Positions 1-6,004 are shown, counted from the first letter of the stretch. The stretch is 9,669 bases of DNA from Holosporales bacterium (GCA_031263345.1 JAISFY010000048.1:1-9669); one strand, 5' to 3'. The notes: a model not told the origin generated them from the letters alone. Numbers and translations are program-made.

Positions 1-148
1 ATATACGCATAAATTACGGCATTTTGGAACAAATCTGAGAGCATTCTACACCTTCGATTATGGTTTGTACAAAACTTGTAGGGTGGTGAGCAAATTGAGC
101 ATATTTATTGAGACCTTCACGGCTTTGTGTTAGCATCCCATGGATAGT
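1..148. other. Left edge, no gene recognised
   Basis: I see no supportable gene here. The only minus-strand reading frame continues into the tRNA-Arg gene, and its N-terminal part is simply the tRNA read backwards. The one candidate signal is a promoter for the tRNA, listed separately. The stretch could be the tail or remnant of something outside the window, but nothing in it is recognisable. Confidence 0.5.
108..136 (+). promoter_or_regulatory. Candidate sigma70 promoter for tRNA-Arg
   Basis: TTGAGA at 108-113 is followed after 17 nt by TAGCAT at 131-136. This matches the -35 consensus at 5 of 6 positions and the -10 consensus at 4 of 6. Initiation would fall near 143, a few bases before the mature tRNA 5' end at 149. 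The spacing fits, but the -10 box is weak and the assignment rests on pattern alone. Confidence 0.4.
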
Positions 149-225
149 GTCTTCGTAGCTCAGATGGATAGAGCGTAGGATTCCTAATCCTGAGGTCGTG
201 GGTTCGAATCCCGCCGAGGACACCA
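149..225 (+). tRNA. tRNA-Arg (anticodon CCT)
   Basis: This is a complete 77-nt cloverleaf with an encoded CCA at 223-225. The acceptor arms GTCTTCG (149-155) and CGAGGAC (215-221) pair over 7 bp with one G-U. The D stem is GCTC/GAGC. The anticodon stem TAGGA/TCCTG encloses the loop TTCCTAA, which places the anticodon CCT at 183-185. The T arm is GTGGG-TTCGAAT-CCCGC. It reads AGG arginine codons, which occur often in the neighbouring genes (for example in cysS and suhB). Confidence 0.95.
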
Positions 226-256
226 TTCGGTTTCCGTGATTAAGTTTCTTTCACCA

Positions 257-304
257 TTGATTAACAGAAAAAAAAGAGTAATATAGACCCGATTCGGTTA
301 TGAT
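257..304 (+). promoter_or_regulatory. Possible promoter region of grpE-cysS
   Basis: Two overlapping possibilities exist between the tRNA and grpE. One is TTGATT (257-262), a 16-nt spacer and TAATAT (279-284). The other is a better -10 box, TATGAT (299-304), with no good -35. I see no clear heat-shock (RpoH-type) promoter, although grpE is heat-inducible in many bacteria. Neither choice is firm. Confidence 0.25.
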
Positions 305-348
305 AAAATATGCCACGTGTTGGGTTTAATTTGGAGTCATAAGTTTAG

Positions 349-891
349 TTGGATATGCAAGAGATCAATGAGAAGGACGTAGCCAGCGTGGAACCGTCCG
401 GGATTCCTTCTCCGGATGATCAGGTTTCTGTCGATCTTTTGACGTCTCGTATCGAAGAGCTCGAGGATAAGCTTTTAAGATCCATCGCTGAACTACAAAA
501 TTTACAAAAGAGATCTGAGAAAGAGAGAGCCGATTCGATGAGGTATAGTATATCCTCTTTCGCGAGAGATGTTCTAACGATCAGGGATAATTTGCACCTT
601 GCACTTGATAATTGTCCAGAGGAATCGAATGCGATCGTTGATGGGATCAAGTTGACGGTAACCGAGATGGATAAAGTTCTGACGAATTACGGAGTTACTC
701 AAATCGAATCTATCGATAAAGAGTTTGATCCGTACCTACACCAGGCCCTGATTGAAATTACAAGTACTGACAAAAAGCCTGGAATGGTGGTTAAGGTTAT
801 GCAGGAAGGGTTTATGATTCATGGCAGGTTATTAAGGCCGGCCCTAGTTGGTGTATCAAAAAATCCTCCACAAGATTCTCCACCAGAATGA
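349..891 (+). CDS. grpE: GrpE, nucleotide exchange factor of DnaK
   Basis: GrpE releases ADP from the chaperone DnaK (Hsp70) in the cytoplasm and acts as a dimer. The protein has about 180 residues, the usual bacterial length. Residues about 30-62 are heptad-like and charged and form the long dimerisation helix. Residues 115-170 form the beta domain that contacts DnaK, with the family pattern FDPYLHQA (126-133) and GRLLRPALVGVSK (159-171). The first 25 residues are acidic and low in complexity, as is usual. The start is unsettled: TTG at 349 lies 12 nt after a GGAG at 333-336, while the in-frame ATG at 355 lies 18 nt after it. The gene ends inside the cysS start codon (ATGA), so the two are probably translationally coupled. 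dnaK and dnaJ, frequent partners elsewhere, are not in this window. Confidence 0.95.
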   Translation: MDMQEINEKDVASVEPSGIPSPDDQVSVDLLTSRIEELEDKLLRSIAELQNLQKRSEKERADSMRYSISSFARDVLTIRDNLHLALDNCPEESNAIVDGIKLTVTEMDKVLTNYGVTQIESIDKEFDPYLHQALIEITSTDKKPGMVVKVMQEGFMIHGRLLRPALVGVSKNPPQDSPPE

Positions 892-2309
892 AGTTGAAAT
901 TACGTAATACTCTTTCTGGAAAGAAGGAAGAATTCATCCCGATTGACCAGAAATCCGTTCGTATGTATGTCTGTGGCCCCACGGTTTATAGTCGGGCGCA
1001 TCTTGGAAACGCTAGATCAGCCGTCGTTTTCGATGTTTTATATAGGATTCTGAAAAGGACCTATCCGAACGTGGTTTACGTTAGGAATATTACTGATATC
1101 GATGACAAGATATACAAAGCTGCCATGGAACGGGGGATCGGTATTTCAGAACTGACCGATGAAACGATCAAAATGTATCACGAGGATATCGCTGCTCTTG
1201 GAGTATTGCCGGTTGATATCGAGCCGCGAGCGACCGAGCACATCAGCGATATTATATCATTTATTGATAAATTAATAGAAAACGGAAATGCATATTATGC
1301 TAATAATCATGTCTACTTTGCTGTTTCTTCGTTTGAGAAGTATGGTCAATTATCGAGGAAAAATGCTGAAGAGCTTATGGTTGGCGCGAGAATTGAGCCA
1401 TCTTCATTCAAAAAAAATCCTATGGATTTTGTATTATGGAAACCGTCGGACGATGGTTTTAAGATAGGGTGGGATAGTCCGTGGGGATTCGGAAGACCTG
1501 GATGGCATATCGAATGTTCAGCCATGGCCGTAAAATATCTCGGTAAACGGTTTGATATTCACGGCGGTGGGTTAGATTTGATTTTCCCGCATCACGAGAA
1601 CGAAATGGCCCAGACTTGCGCCTTGACGGGATTGGATACGATGGCCAATTACTGGATTCACAATGGGTATCTTAACGTTGATGGTATTAAAATGTCCAAG
1701 TCTATCGGGAATTTTTATACTGTCCATGATCTGCTGAAAAAATTTGATGGTAATGTCGTTAGGCTATCACTATTGATGACTCACTATTCGGCGCCAATGA
1801 ATTTCAGCTTAGATTCCTTACAGATGTCGCAAAATATTATAAATCGATGGCATAAGATCGTTGGTTTGCGAAACAGCCATAAGCATACTGGTGATGGCGT
1901 TTTTGAGGAGGTTTTGGAGGCATTATTAGATGATATGAACACACCACTCGCGATTTCGTTATTATCGGCAAGAGCTAGTAGTATTAGCAAATCGTATAAT
2001 ACTTCCGATGGGGAGCAGGTGATAATTTTCGTTAATACATGCCGCAATCTGCTTGGACTTACGATGAGTAATGAGAAAATGTACGGAAGAAATCAATTGA
2101 GTAGTGATCGGATAAGCTATATAGAATCGAAAGTGGCCGAGCGAAATGAGGCAAAGAAATGTAAAAACTTCGAAAAAGCGGATGAAATCAGAGAAGAACT
2201 ACTCAGGAGTGATATTATCATTGAAGATACTAAGGTGGGAAGTATATGGCGGATATTCAGGCCGATAACCCCTTTTGAAGGGGGGCCAGAGTCGAACGAG
2301 GTGGAATGA
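888..2309 (+). CDS. cysS: Cysteinyl-tRNA synthetase
   Basis: This class I aminoacyl-tRNA synthetase charges tRNA-Cys with cysteine using ATP. It has 473 residues, against 461 in E. coli. Seen in the sequence are the HIGH-type motif HLGN (38-41) within CGPTVYSRAHLGN, and the KMSKS motif (268-272) within GIKMSKSIGNF. The zinc ligands expected for the family are present at C29, C210 (GWHIECSAM), H235 and E239 (FPHHENEM). The C-terminal region from about 330 is the helical DALR/anticodon-binding part and ends with a family-like tail rich in E, A and K. The start ATG at 888 overlaps the grpE stop by 4 nt. Pairing of grpE with cysS is not a standard arrangement that I know. No substitution in the active site is visible. 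Confidence 0.97.
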   Translation: MKLKLRNTLSGKKEEFIPIDQKSVRMYVCGPTVYSRAHLGNARSAVVFDVLYRILKRTYPNVVYVRNITDIDDKIYKAAMERGIGISELTDETIKMYHEDIAALGVLPVDIEPRATEHISDIISFIDKLIENGNAYYANNHVYFAVSSFEKYGQLSRKNAEELMVGARIEPSSFKKNPMDFVLWKPSDDGFKIGWDSPWGFGRPGWHIECSAMAVKYLGKRFDIHGGGLDLIFPHHENEMAQTCALTGLDTMANYWIHNGYLNVDGIKMSKSIGNFYTVHDLLKKFDGNVVRLSLLMTHYSAPMNFSLDSLQMSQNIINRWHKIVGLRNSHKHTGDGVFEEVLEALLDDMNTPLAISLLSARASSISKSYNTSDGEQVIIFVNTCRNLLGLTMSNEKMYGRNQLSSDRISYIESKVAERNEAKKCKNFEKADEIREELLRSDIIIEDTKVGSIWRIFRPITPFEGGPESNEVE

Positions 2310-2314
2310 TTCTA

Positions 2315-2343
2315 TTGTGGTATTGCATTTAATTTTGTAGAAT
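2315..2343 (+). promoter_or_regulatory. Candidate promoter for tRNA-Met
   Basis: TTGTGG at 2315-2320, a 17-nt spacer and TAGAAT at 2338-2343 give a weak -35 box and a good -10 box (5 of 6). Initiation near 2350 would leave a short 5' leader before the tRNA at 2361. The assignment rests on pattern only. Confidence 0.4.
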
Positions 2344-2360
2344 TACATTGTCATGGTCGA

Positions 2361-2437
2361 GGCGGAGTAGTTCAGCTGGTTAGAGCATCGGAATCATAAT
2401 CCGCGTGTCGGGGGTTCGAGTCCCTCCTCCGCTACCA
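2361..2437 (+). tRNA. tRNA-Met (elongator, anticodon CAT)
   Basis: This is a full 77-nt cloverleaf with encoded CCA. The acceptor GGCGGAG/CTCCGCT pairs over 7 bp with a terminal G-U. The anticodon CAT is at 2395-2397 in the loop ATCATAA. The T arm is GGGGG-TTCGAGT-CCCTC. A CAT anticodon can belong to initiator Met, elongator Met or Ile2 (the TilS substrate). The paired first base pair (G-U) argues against the initiator. G4-C69 and G5-C68, rather than the C4-G69 and C5-G68 of E. coli tRNA-Ile2, argue for elongator Met. The first anticodon-stem pair is a T-C mismatch (2388 with 2404), so that stem has only four pairs. Confidence 0.88.
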
Positions 2438-2453
2438 GGCGTTTTTTTTTATT
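2438..2453 (+). terminator. T-run directly after tRNA-Met
   Basis: Nine consecutive T residues (2442-2450) start four bases after the CCA end. With the T arm and acceptor helix as upstream RNA structure, this could act as a simple intrinsic stop for the tRNA transcript. No dedicated hairpin lies between the tRNA and the T-run, so it may be leaky and let transcription continue into efp. Confidence 0.3.
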
Positions 2454-2472
2454 GTATTTTTAAGGTTTTAGG

Positions 2473-3036
2473 ATGAAAATAAATTCGAATGATATAAGGA
2501 TTGGTAACGTCCTTGAACATTTATCGAAACTTTGGGTTGTGACGAAAACTCAACACGTGCAACCCGGGAAGGGTGGAGCTTTTATGCAGGTTGAAATGAA
2601 GGAATTACGCGGTGGGTCGAAATTGAATGAAAGATTCCGTGCGGCCGATACGGTCGAGAAGGTTTTCCTGGAGGAGGTGGAATTCCAATTTCTATACCGA
2701 GATAACGAGACACTTCACTTTATGAATCAGGTTACTTTTGATCAGGTACAGTTACCGGCCGATCTTGTCGGTGATAGTGTCGTATTCCTAGAAGAGGGGA
2801 TGATCGTTAAAATTTGCATGCATGAGGGGGCTCCGATTAGCGTCTCGCTTCCTCCCGCAGTTACTCTTCAAATCATGGAGGCTGAACCGGTCGTTAAGGG
2901 ACAGACTGCTACATCATCGTATAAATCTGCTATTTTATCAAATGGAGTGAAAATAATGGTTCCGCAGCATATTGAATCTGGAGTTAAAATTGTTGTTGAT
3001 ACTTCTAATTCATTATACGTTGAACGCGCAAAATGA
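2473..3036 (+). CDS. efp: Elongation factor P
   Basis: EF-P enters the ribosomal E site and relieves stalling at polyproline stretches. The protein has 187 residues, the normal length. The N-terminal KOW-like domain (1 to about 62) carries the loop HVQPGKGGAF, with K33 at the tip where the E. coli protein is modified by beta-lysylation. Two OB-fold domains follow, at about 65-125 and 128-185. The C-terminal signature is evident in SNGVKIMVPQHIESG and VDT. An AAGG at 2462-2465, 7 nt before the ATG, is a plausible ribosome-binding site. The next gene starts about 6 nt after the stop. efp next to an inositol-monophosphatase gene is a recurrent alphaproteobacterial arrangement. The modifying enzymes EpmA/EpmB are not in the window. 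Confidence 0.97.
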   Translation: MKINSNDIRIGNVLEHLSKLWVVTKTQHVQPGKGGAFMQVEMKELRGGSKLNERFRAADTVEKVFLEEVEFQFLYRDNETLHFMNQVTFDQVQLPADLVGDSVVFLEEGMIVKICMHEGAPISVSLPPAVTLQIMEAEPVVKGQTATSSYKSAILSNGVKIMVPQHIESGVKIVVDTSNSLYVERAK

Positions 3037-3042
3037 AGTGAT

Positions 3043-3807
3043 GTGGGGGATATGGGACATGATGCTAACATTCGCGTTATGATGATTGCAGCTGAACGGG
3101 CAGCGTCTGCTCTCGTTCGAGATTTTGGCGAATTAGAGAAGCTGCAGGTATCCCGTAAAGGGTTTAAGGATTTTGTTACATCAGCGGACCTACGTACCGA
3201 GAGGCGGCTTGTGTACGAATTGTCAAAGTTTCGTCCAGAGTTTTCATTTATCTGCGAAGAATCAGGGGAAACTATTGGAAATAAAGAGGGTTCGGTTTGG
3301 GCCATAGATCCTATCGATGGTACAACTAATTTTATGCGAGGGATTCCATATTTTGCGATTAATATAGCCCTTCTGGAAAAGGGGGAGGTAGTAGTCGGAT
3401 TAACTCTTGATCCAATGAGAGGGAGTTATTTTACGGCCGTAAAAGGAGGAGGGGCCTTTCTCGGGAAACGACAACGTCTAAGGGTTTCGGGACGTGAGGA
3501 GTTGGTGGAAGCGTTGGTTGCTGTCCATACGACAACCGAGGAGGAGGATTTTATAAGGCGAAAGGGGGCCATTACGAGGAGAACTGGGGCGATTGCGTTG
3601 GATTTGGCTTATCTTGCTTCTGGGAAATTTGATGTCGTCTTTGCTCGAGATGTTGGATTATGGGATGTTGCGAGTGGGATAATCCTAACCAGAGAATCGG
3701 GTGGGTTCATTAAGTATAAAGAAACGTCTCCATCCAGATTCACAATTCTTGCCTCTGCATCTATGTCTTTAATTTCCCATTTAACTCCACTATATTCTGC
3801 GAGATGA
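3043..3807 (+). CDS. suhB: Inositol monophosphatase family protein (SuhB-like)
   Basis: This is a Mg2+-dependent phosphatase of the IMPase/FBPase superfamily. Members hydrolyse inositol-1-phosphate and related sugar phosphates, and E. coli SuhB also acts in rRNA transcription antitermination. The family metal-site motifs are intact: CEES (E72/E73), the WAIDPIDGTTNF block with D89, D92 and T94, and the C-terminal LWDVASG with W207 and D208. RRTGAIALDLAYLASGKFD (179-197) is also typical. At 254 residues it is slightly short, because the segment after VHTTT is trimmed. The start is uncertain. The frame opens with GTG at 3043, and ATG at 3052 is also in frame, with a G-rich stretch (3045-3050) too close to serve it well. 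It follows efp by 6 nt, likely in one transcript. The exact substrate cannot be told from sequence. Confidence 0.9.
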   Translation: MGDMGHDANIRVMMIAAERAASALVRDFGELEKLQVSRKGFKDFVTSADLRTERRLVYELSKFRPEFSFICEESGETIGNKEGSVWAIDPIDGTTNFMRGIPYFAINIALLEKGEVVVGLTLDPMRGSYFTAVKGGGAFLGKRQRLRVSGREELVEALVAVHTTTEEEDFIRRKGAITRRTGAIALDLAYLASGKFDVVFARDVGLWDVASGIILTRESGGFIKYKETSPSRFTILASASMSLISHLTPLYSAR

Positions 3808-3829
3808 GGAATGCTGCCTAGAAATACGG

Positions 3830-4954
3830 TTATTGCATTTTATCCAGAGCTACCCCGAAGCGTATATTAAATGTGCCTAATTGAGTCCATTGGTGAAGAG
3901 GGAATGGTGAGCAATCATCTTGGCTCCGACAAGGACAGTTGTCTGGGCAGCATTCGTAATCGCAGCACATCGAATATTCTGGAAAAGTAGCATCACTTAT
4001 ATAATACTTCTTATAATTATTCAGTATCCACTTCTGATATTGCCACTTTACTTCTGTGTCATACGAATTTTCTAGAAAGTCTTCCAGATTTGGTATTCCT
4101 GCAAAATTAATAACTGTTAATTGATTAAATTCTTCGATTTTATTTCCTGTTGTTTGCGTACCTGTCGTATCGCTCGTAGAGTAACTTCGTACCCATCTTT
4201 TGGCAGGGATTGATGATGCGATGGAGTCATAACGAATTGGGAGGGTAGGGGACGTATTCGCGTTCTCGGTAAAATACTGGTAAAACGCCTGATCGACTGG
4301 CGAGATGTTAAAGTCCTCGTCCTGATCTGGATTATATCCAAATCCGCTAGTTGATATTATATCTTGAATTGCACTAGAAAACTCCAGTTCTTTCATCAAA
4401 GTTAAATTGGCTACCATACACCCGATTGAATGTCTGTATTTTACAGCCTGCGACTCAGGTTCGTATTGGCCATTAACGGTTGCAAATGGGAAGGAATCGG
4501 ATCTGTAATCGATCCACAGTGGTCTAATATTTCGGATGACTATGGTATCGGCTCGAAGGAATATTACCCGCGTTATGTCAGGCAGGATGTCCCCTAACAT
4601 ACATTTCGGAACTTCATGAATCGGGCCGAAACCATCGATATTACCTAAGGCGGCTAATTCATTAGCGATAGGAACACAATGTAATTGCCATGATTTGAAA
4701 TGATTTTTCAGTTGAAACAACGTATCAATTTTAGTTTTCATAGGTGATAAATCCATATAGTATCTGTTAGGTGATATCATATAGATCGAAATCTCATCTT
4801 TTTTGCCGTTATAATTCTGAAGCAAAGAATTAACGGAAGTAAAAACTTGTTTGAAATTTTGTTCGGTTAAAACATATGCAAAATTAACTTGCTCTGCCAC
4901 AGCGTTGAGAAAACAATAAGATAAAAAAAATAAATAAGCAAGATATACTCTCAT
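3830..4954 (-). CDS. Exported GT8-like glycosyltransferase with cysteine-rich tail
   Basis: The protein has 374 residues. Residues 1-20 form a signal peptide: R2, a hydrophobic core, and AVA before E21. The rest follows the plan of glycosyltransferase family 8, retaining enzymes that use nucleotide sugars. It opens VNFAYVLTEQNF (23-34), then VNSLLQNY (41-48). A DxD-region match follows at VIFLRADTIVIRNIRPLW (130-147), then SIGCMVANLTLMKEL (176-190), DQ at 221-222, and VINFAG (281-286) in place of the usual HF.G. The family DxD (normally LDAD) reads R134-A135-D136, so one metal-binding aspartate is replaced by arginine. After about residue 325 comes a compact knot of seven cysteines in 19 residues (330-348). 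A signal peptide on a nucleotide-sugar enzyme is odd for a bacterium, because the periplasm lacks the donor. That suggests export to the surface or host cell, or loss of activity. It stands alone, convergent with suhB (22 nt apart). No Shine-Dalgarno is evident before the ATG. The substrate is unknown. Confidence 0.75.
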   Translation of the reverse strand: MRVYLAYLFFLSYCFLNAVAEQVNFAYVLTEQNFKQVFTSVNSLLQNYNGKKDEISIYMISPNRYYMDLSPMKTKIDTLFQLKNHFKSWQLHCVPIANELAALGNIDGFGPIHEVPKCMLGDILPDITRVIFLRADTIVIRNIRPLWIDYRSDSFPFATVNGQYEPESQAVKYRHSIGCMVANLTLMKELEFSSAIQDIISTSGFGYNPDQDEDFNISPVDQAFYQYFTENANTSPTLPIRYDSIASSIPAKRWVRSYSTSDTTGTQTTGNKIEEFNQLTVINFAGIPNLEDFLENSYDTEVKWQYQKWILNNYKKYYISDATFPEYSMCCDYECCPDNCPCRSQDDCSPFPLHQWTQLGTFNIRFGVALDKMQ

Positions 4955-4985
4955 AATGTTATATCAAAATGAAGTTCACAATATC

Positions 4986-5013
4986 AGTATAAAAAATGTA
5001 TTTTAAATAACAA
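4986..5013 (-). promoter_or_regulatory. Candidate promoter of the GT8-like gene
   Basis: Read on the minus strand, TTGTTA (5008-5013), a 16-nt spacer and TATACT (4986-4991) form a good sigma70-type promoter (4 of 6 and 5 of 6). Initiation near 4979 gives a leader of roughly 25 nt before the ATG at 4954. The region is very AT-rich, so chance matches are possible. Confidence 0.5.
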
Positions 5014-5017
5014 TTAA
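5003..5017 (-). promoter_or_regulatory. CtrA-like site TTAA-N7-TTAA
   Basis: TTAA (5003-5006) and TTAA (5014-5017) are separated by exactly 7 nt. This is the consensus half-site spacing for CtrA, the alphaproteobacterial cell-cycle response regulator. The site covers the predicted -35 box of the GT8-like gene, a position where CtrA can either repress or activate. The match is perfect but the local sequence is AT-rich. No ctrA gene is in the window. Confidence 0.4.
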
Positions 5018-5051
5018 TGAACAGAAGAGAATAATGTCATTTCTGATTAAC

Positions 5052-5164
5052 AAAAAAAGCCTTCATCTCAAGGGGTAAAGTCGGACCCAGCCTCCTGGAC
5101 TATTCTGTTATTGCGAGTTGGCAATTTGAGCGTGGTAGGGATATATTACTAATGTGAGATGAAA
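5052..5164 (-). ncRNA. Possible structured small RNA, unassigned
   Basis: Two perfectly complementary 9-nt arms, TTCATCTCA at 5062-5070 and TGAGATGAA at 5155-5163, close a segment of about 84 nt. A G-U pair extends the helix on the minus strand. Inside are at least three small hairpins: GGGT/ACCC (5073-5088), CCAG/CTGG (5087-5098), which shares its first bases with the previous one, and ATTGC/GCAAT around 5110-5125. On the minus strand the outer helix is followed after two bases by seven T residues (5058 down to 5052), as at an intrinsic terminator. I do not recognise it as 4.5S, 6S, tmRNA or a riboswitch. No convincing minus-strand promoter lies just upstream, so transcription and strand are unproven. 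Confidence 0.3.
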
Positions 5165-5187
5165 CGATATCCTTTCCGTATTTTTTT
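5141..5187 (+). terminator. Alternative plus-strand hairpin with T-run
   Basis: AGGGATAT near 5137-5144 can pair with ATATCCTT (5168-5175), 8 bp including one G-U, and a run of seven T residues follows at 5181-5187. This could be a weak terminator for plus-strand transcription. Its loop contains TGAGATGAA, the right arm of the RNA element above, so the two foldings exclude each other. The loop is long (about 23 nt), which lowers confidence. Confidence 0.2.
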
Positions 5188-5219
5188 GTGATCTTTTTAT
5201 GGTTTGGATTTACGATTTT

Positions 5220-5228
5220 TGCTATAAT
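5220..5228 (+). promoter_or_regulatory. Extended -10 promoter of the rpmH operon
   Basis: TGCTATAAT at 5220-5228 is a perfect TG-N-TATAAT extended -10 element. No good -35 box lies 16-18 nt upstream, which extended -10 promoters tolerate. Initiation near 5235 leaves a leader of about 42 nt containing eleven T residues (5254-5264). It should drive rpmH and probably the genes downstream of it. Confidence 0.65.
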
Positions 5229-5276
5229 ACCCGCTGATAAGTGATATCGTAAATTTTTTTTTTTGAGATTCGTGTT

Positions 5277-5411
5277 ATGAAGCGGACATACCAGCCGAGT
5301 AATTTAGTTCGAAAGAGAAGACACGGTTTTTTGAGCAGGATGTTAACCGTGGGAGGTCGAAGGGTCATATCTGCCCGCCGAGCAAAGGGTCGGAAGCGCA
5401 TTAGTGTTTAG
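5277..5411 (+). CDS. rpmH: 50S ribosomal protein L34
   Basis: L34 is a small, very basic protein of the large ribosomal subunit. The 44-residue product has the family sequence throughout: MKRTYQPSN at the start, VRKRRHGFLSRM in the middle and an Arg/Lys-rich end (RRAKGRKRISV). The length is the usual 44-46. A GAG at 5265-5267 is a weak ribosome-binding site. It heads the conserved rpmH-rnpA-yidD-yidC block. One detail departs from the most common form: GGRRVISARRAKGRKR replaces the frequent .GR.V...RR.KGRK with only conservative changes, so it looks functional. Confidence 0.97.
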   Translation: MKRTYQPSNLVRKRRHGFLSRMLTVGGRRVISARRAKGRKRISV

Positions 5412-5433
5412 CTCTTCATCACCCGCTAGGACT

Positions 5434-5793
5434 ATGGTACCAGCCGTTTTGAAACGTCGGTCTCAGTTCCTTGAAGTTGGGAAGTTTGGCTCGAGAGCTA
5501 AAACTAATACATTGGTTACCATCTGTTTCAGGGGGGAGGCGGCTTCTCCTCCTATGGTCGGTTATACGGCTAGTGTTAAGGTCGGAGGGGCCGTCGAGAG
5601 GAATAGGGCGAAACGGCGACTTCGGGCGCTGGTACGAGAGTTGTCTCAGGAATTCACTCAAGGATATTCATTCGTCCTTATTGCGACTCCTGATACTGTG
5701 GTTTGTGACTTTAGTCGCCTTAGGGCTGACTTTATGTATTGCCTGAGAAAATCGAAGAGTAGGGCTGATGATGCAAAAAGAGATCAGTGTTAG
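5434..5793 (+). CDS. rnpA: Ribonuclease P protein component
   Basis: RnpA is the protein cofactor of RNase P. It helps the catalytic RNA bind and cleave the 5' leader of pre-tRNAs. With the start at ATG 5434 the protein has 119 residues, the usual length, and begins with the typical KRRxxFL segment. The RNR motif is present as GGAVERNRAKRRLRALVRE, with basic residues after it. A GTG at 5404 is an alternative start. It would add 10 residues without family similarity and overlap the rpmH stop by 8 nt, though a GGAAG sits 7 nt before it. An AGGA lies only 2 nt before the ATG. The 3' end overlaps yidD by about 23-26 nt, so the genes are tightly coupled. The RNA component gene is not in the window. 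Confidence 0.93.
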   Translation: MVPAVLKRRSQFLEVGKFGSRAKTNTLVTICFRGEAASPPMVGYTASVKVGGAVERNRAKRRLRALVRELSQEFTQGYSFVLIATPDTVVCDFSRLRADFMYCLRKSKSRADDAKRDQC

Positions 5794-6004
5794 GGTGTTG
5801 ATTATTTGCATCAAGATTTACCAGGTGTTATCCTACTATAGACGGCCGTGTTGCCGCTTTACTCCGTCCTGTTCAATCTACGCTATCGAAGCGATCTTGA
5901 AGTATGGTGCAGTCAAAGGTTTTTGGCTATCCGTTAAACGTGTGTTAAGATGTAGGCCCGGACCTGATAAGCTTAGGAATTGCGGATTCGATCCAGTTCC
6001 GTAA
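5768..6004 (+). CDS. yidD: YidD, membrane protein insertion efficiency factor
   Basis: YidD is a small inner-membrane-associated protein that assists YidC-dependent insertion. The product has 78 residues. It carries the family core CCRFTPSCSIYAIEAI (28-43), a second part VLRCRPG (59-65) and the terminal DPVP, with the conserved cysteines C29, C35 and C62. The usual GGxDPVP reads NCGFDPVP, a small change. Two adjacent ATG codons (5768 and 5771) are possible starts. AGGG at 5761-5764 fits the second better (6 nt). It overlaps the end of rnpA and ends about 34 nt before yidC, the standard order. Confidence 0.93.
   Translation: MMQKEISVRVLIICIKIYQVLSYYRRPCCRFTPSCSIYAIEAILKYGAVKGFWLSVKRVLRCRPGPDKLRNCGFDPVP

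Noticed and set aside
14..226. Minus-strand reading frame of 70 codons with an AGFEPTTSGL start
   Set aside because: The N-terminal part is the tRNA-Arg gene read on the opposite strand, a well-known source of false proteins. The remainder has no recognisable motif.
258..275. Shared TGATTAACA plus poly-A at 258-275 and 5044-5058 as a dispersed repeat
   Set aside because: Only nine bases plus an A-run are shared, which is expected by chance in AT-rich intergenic sequence.
2269..2283. Hairpin CCCCTT-TTG-AAGGGG as a possible cysS terminator
   Set aside because: It lies inside the last codons of cysS and has no T-run after it. It is probably coding sequence that happens to pair.
2361..2437. CAT-anticodon tRNA as tRNA-Ile2, the TilS substrate
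   Set aside because: The acceptor pairs at 4-69 and 5-68 are G-C, unlike the C-G pairs of E. coli tRNA-Ile2, and the body resembles elongator tRNA-Met.
3808..3840. AATGC/GCATT inverted repeat between suhB and the GT8-like gene as a bidirectional terminator
   Set aside because: The stem is only 5 bp with a loop of about 20 nt and no adequate T-run, too weak to call.
4955..5276. Replication origin, because rpmH often neighbours dnaA/oriC
   Set aside because: I find no DnaA box of the TTATCCACA type and no dnaA, dnaN or parAB genes in the window.
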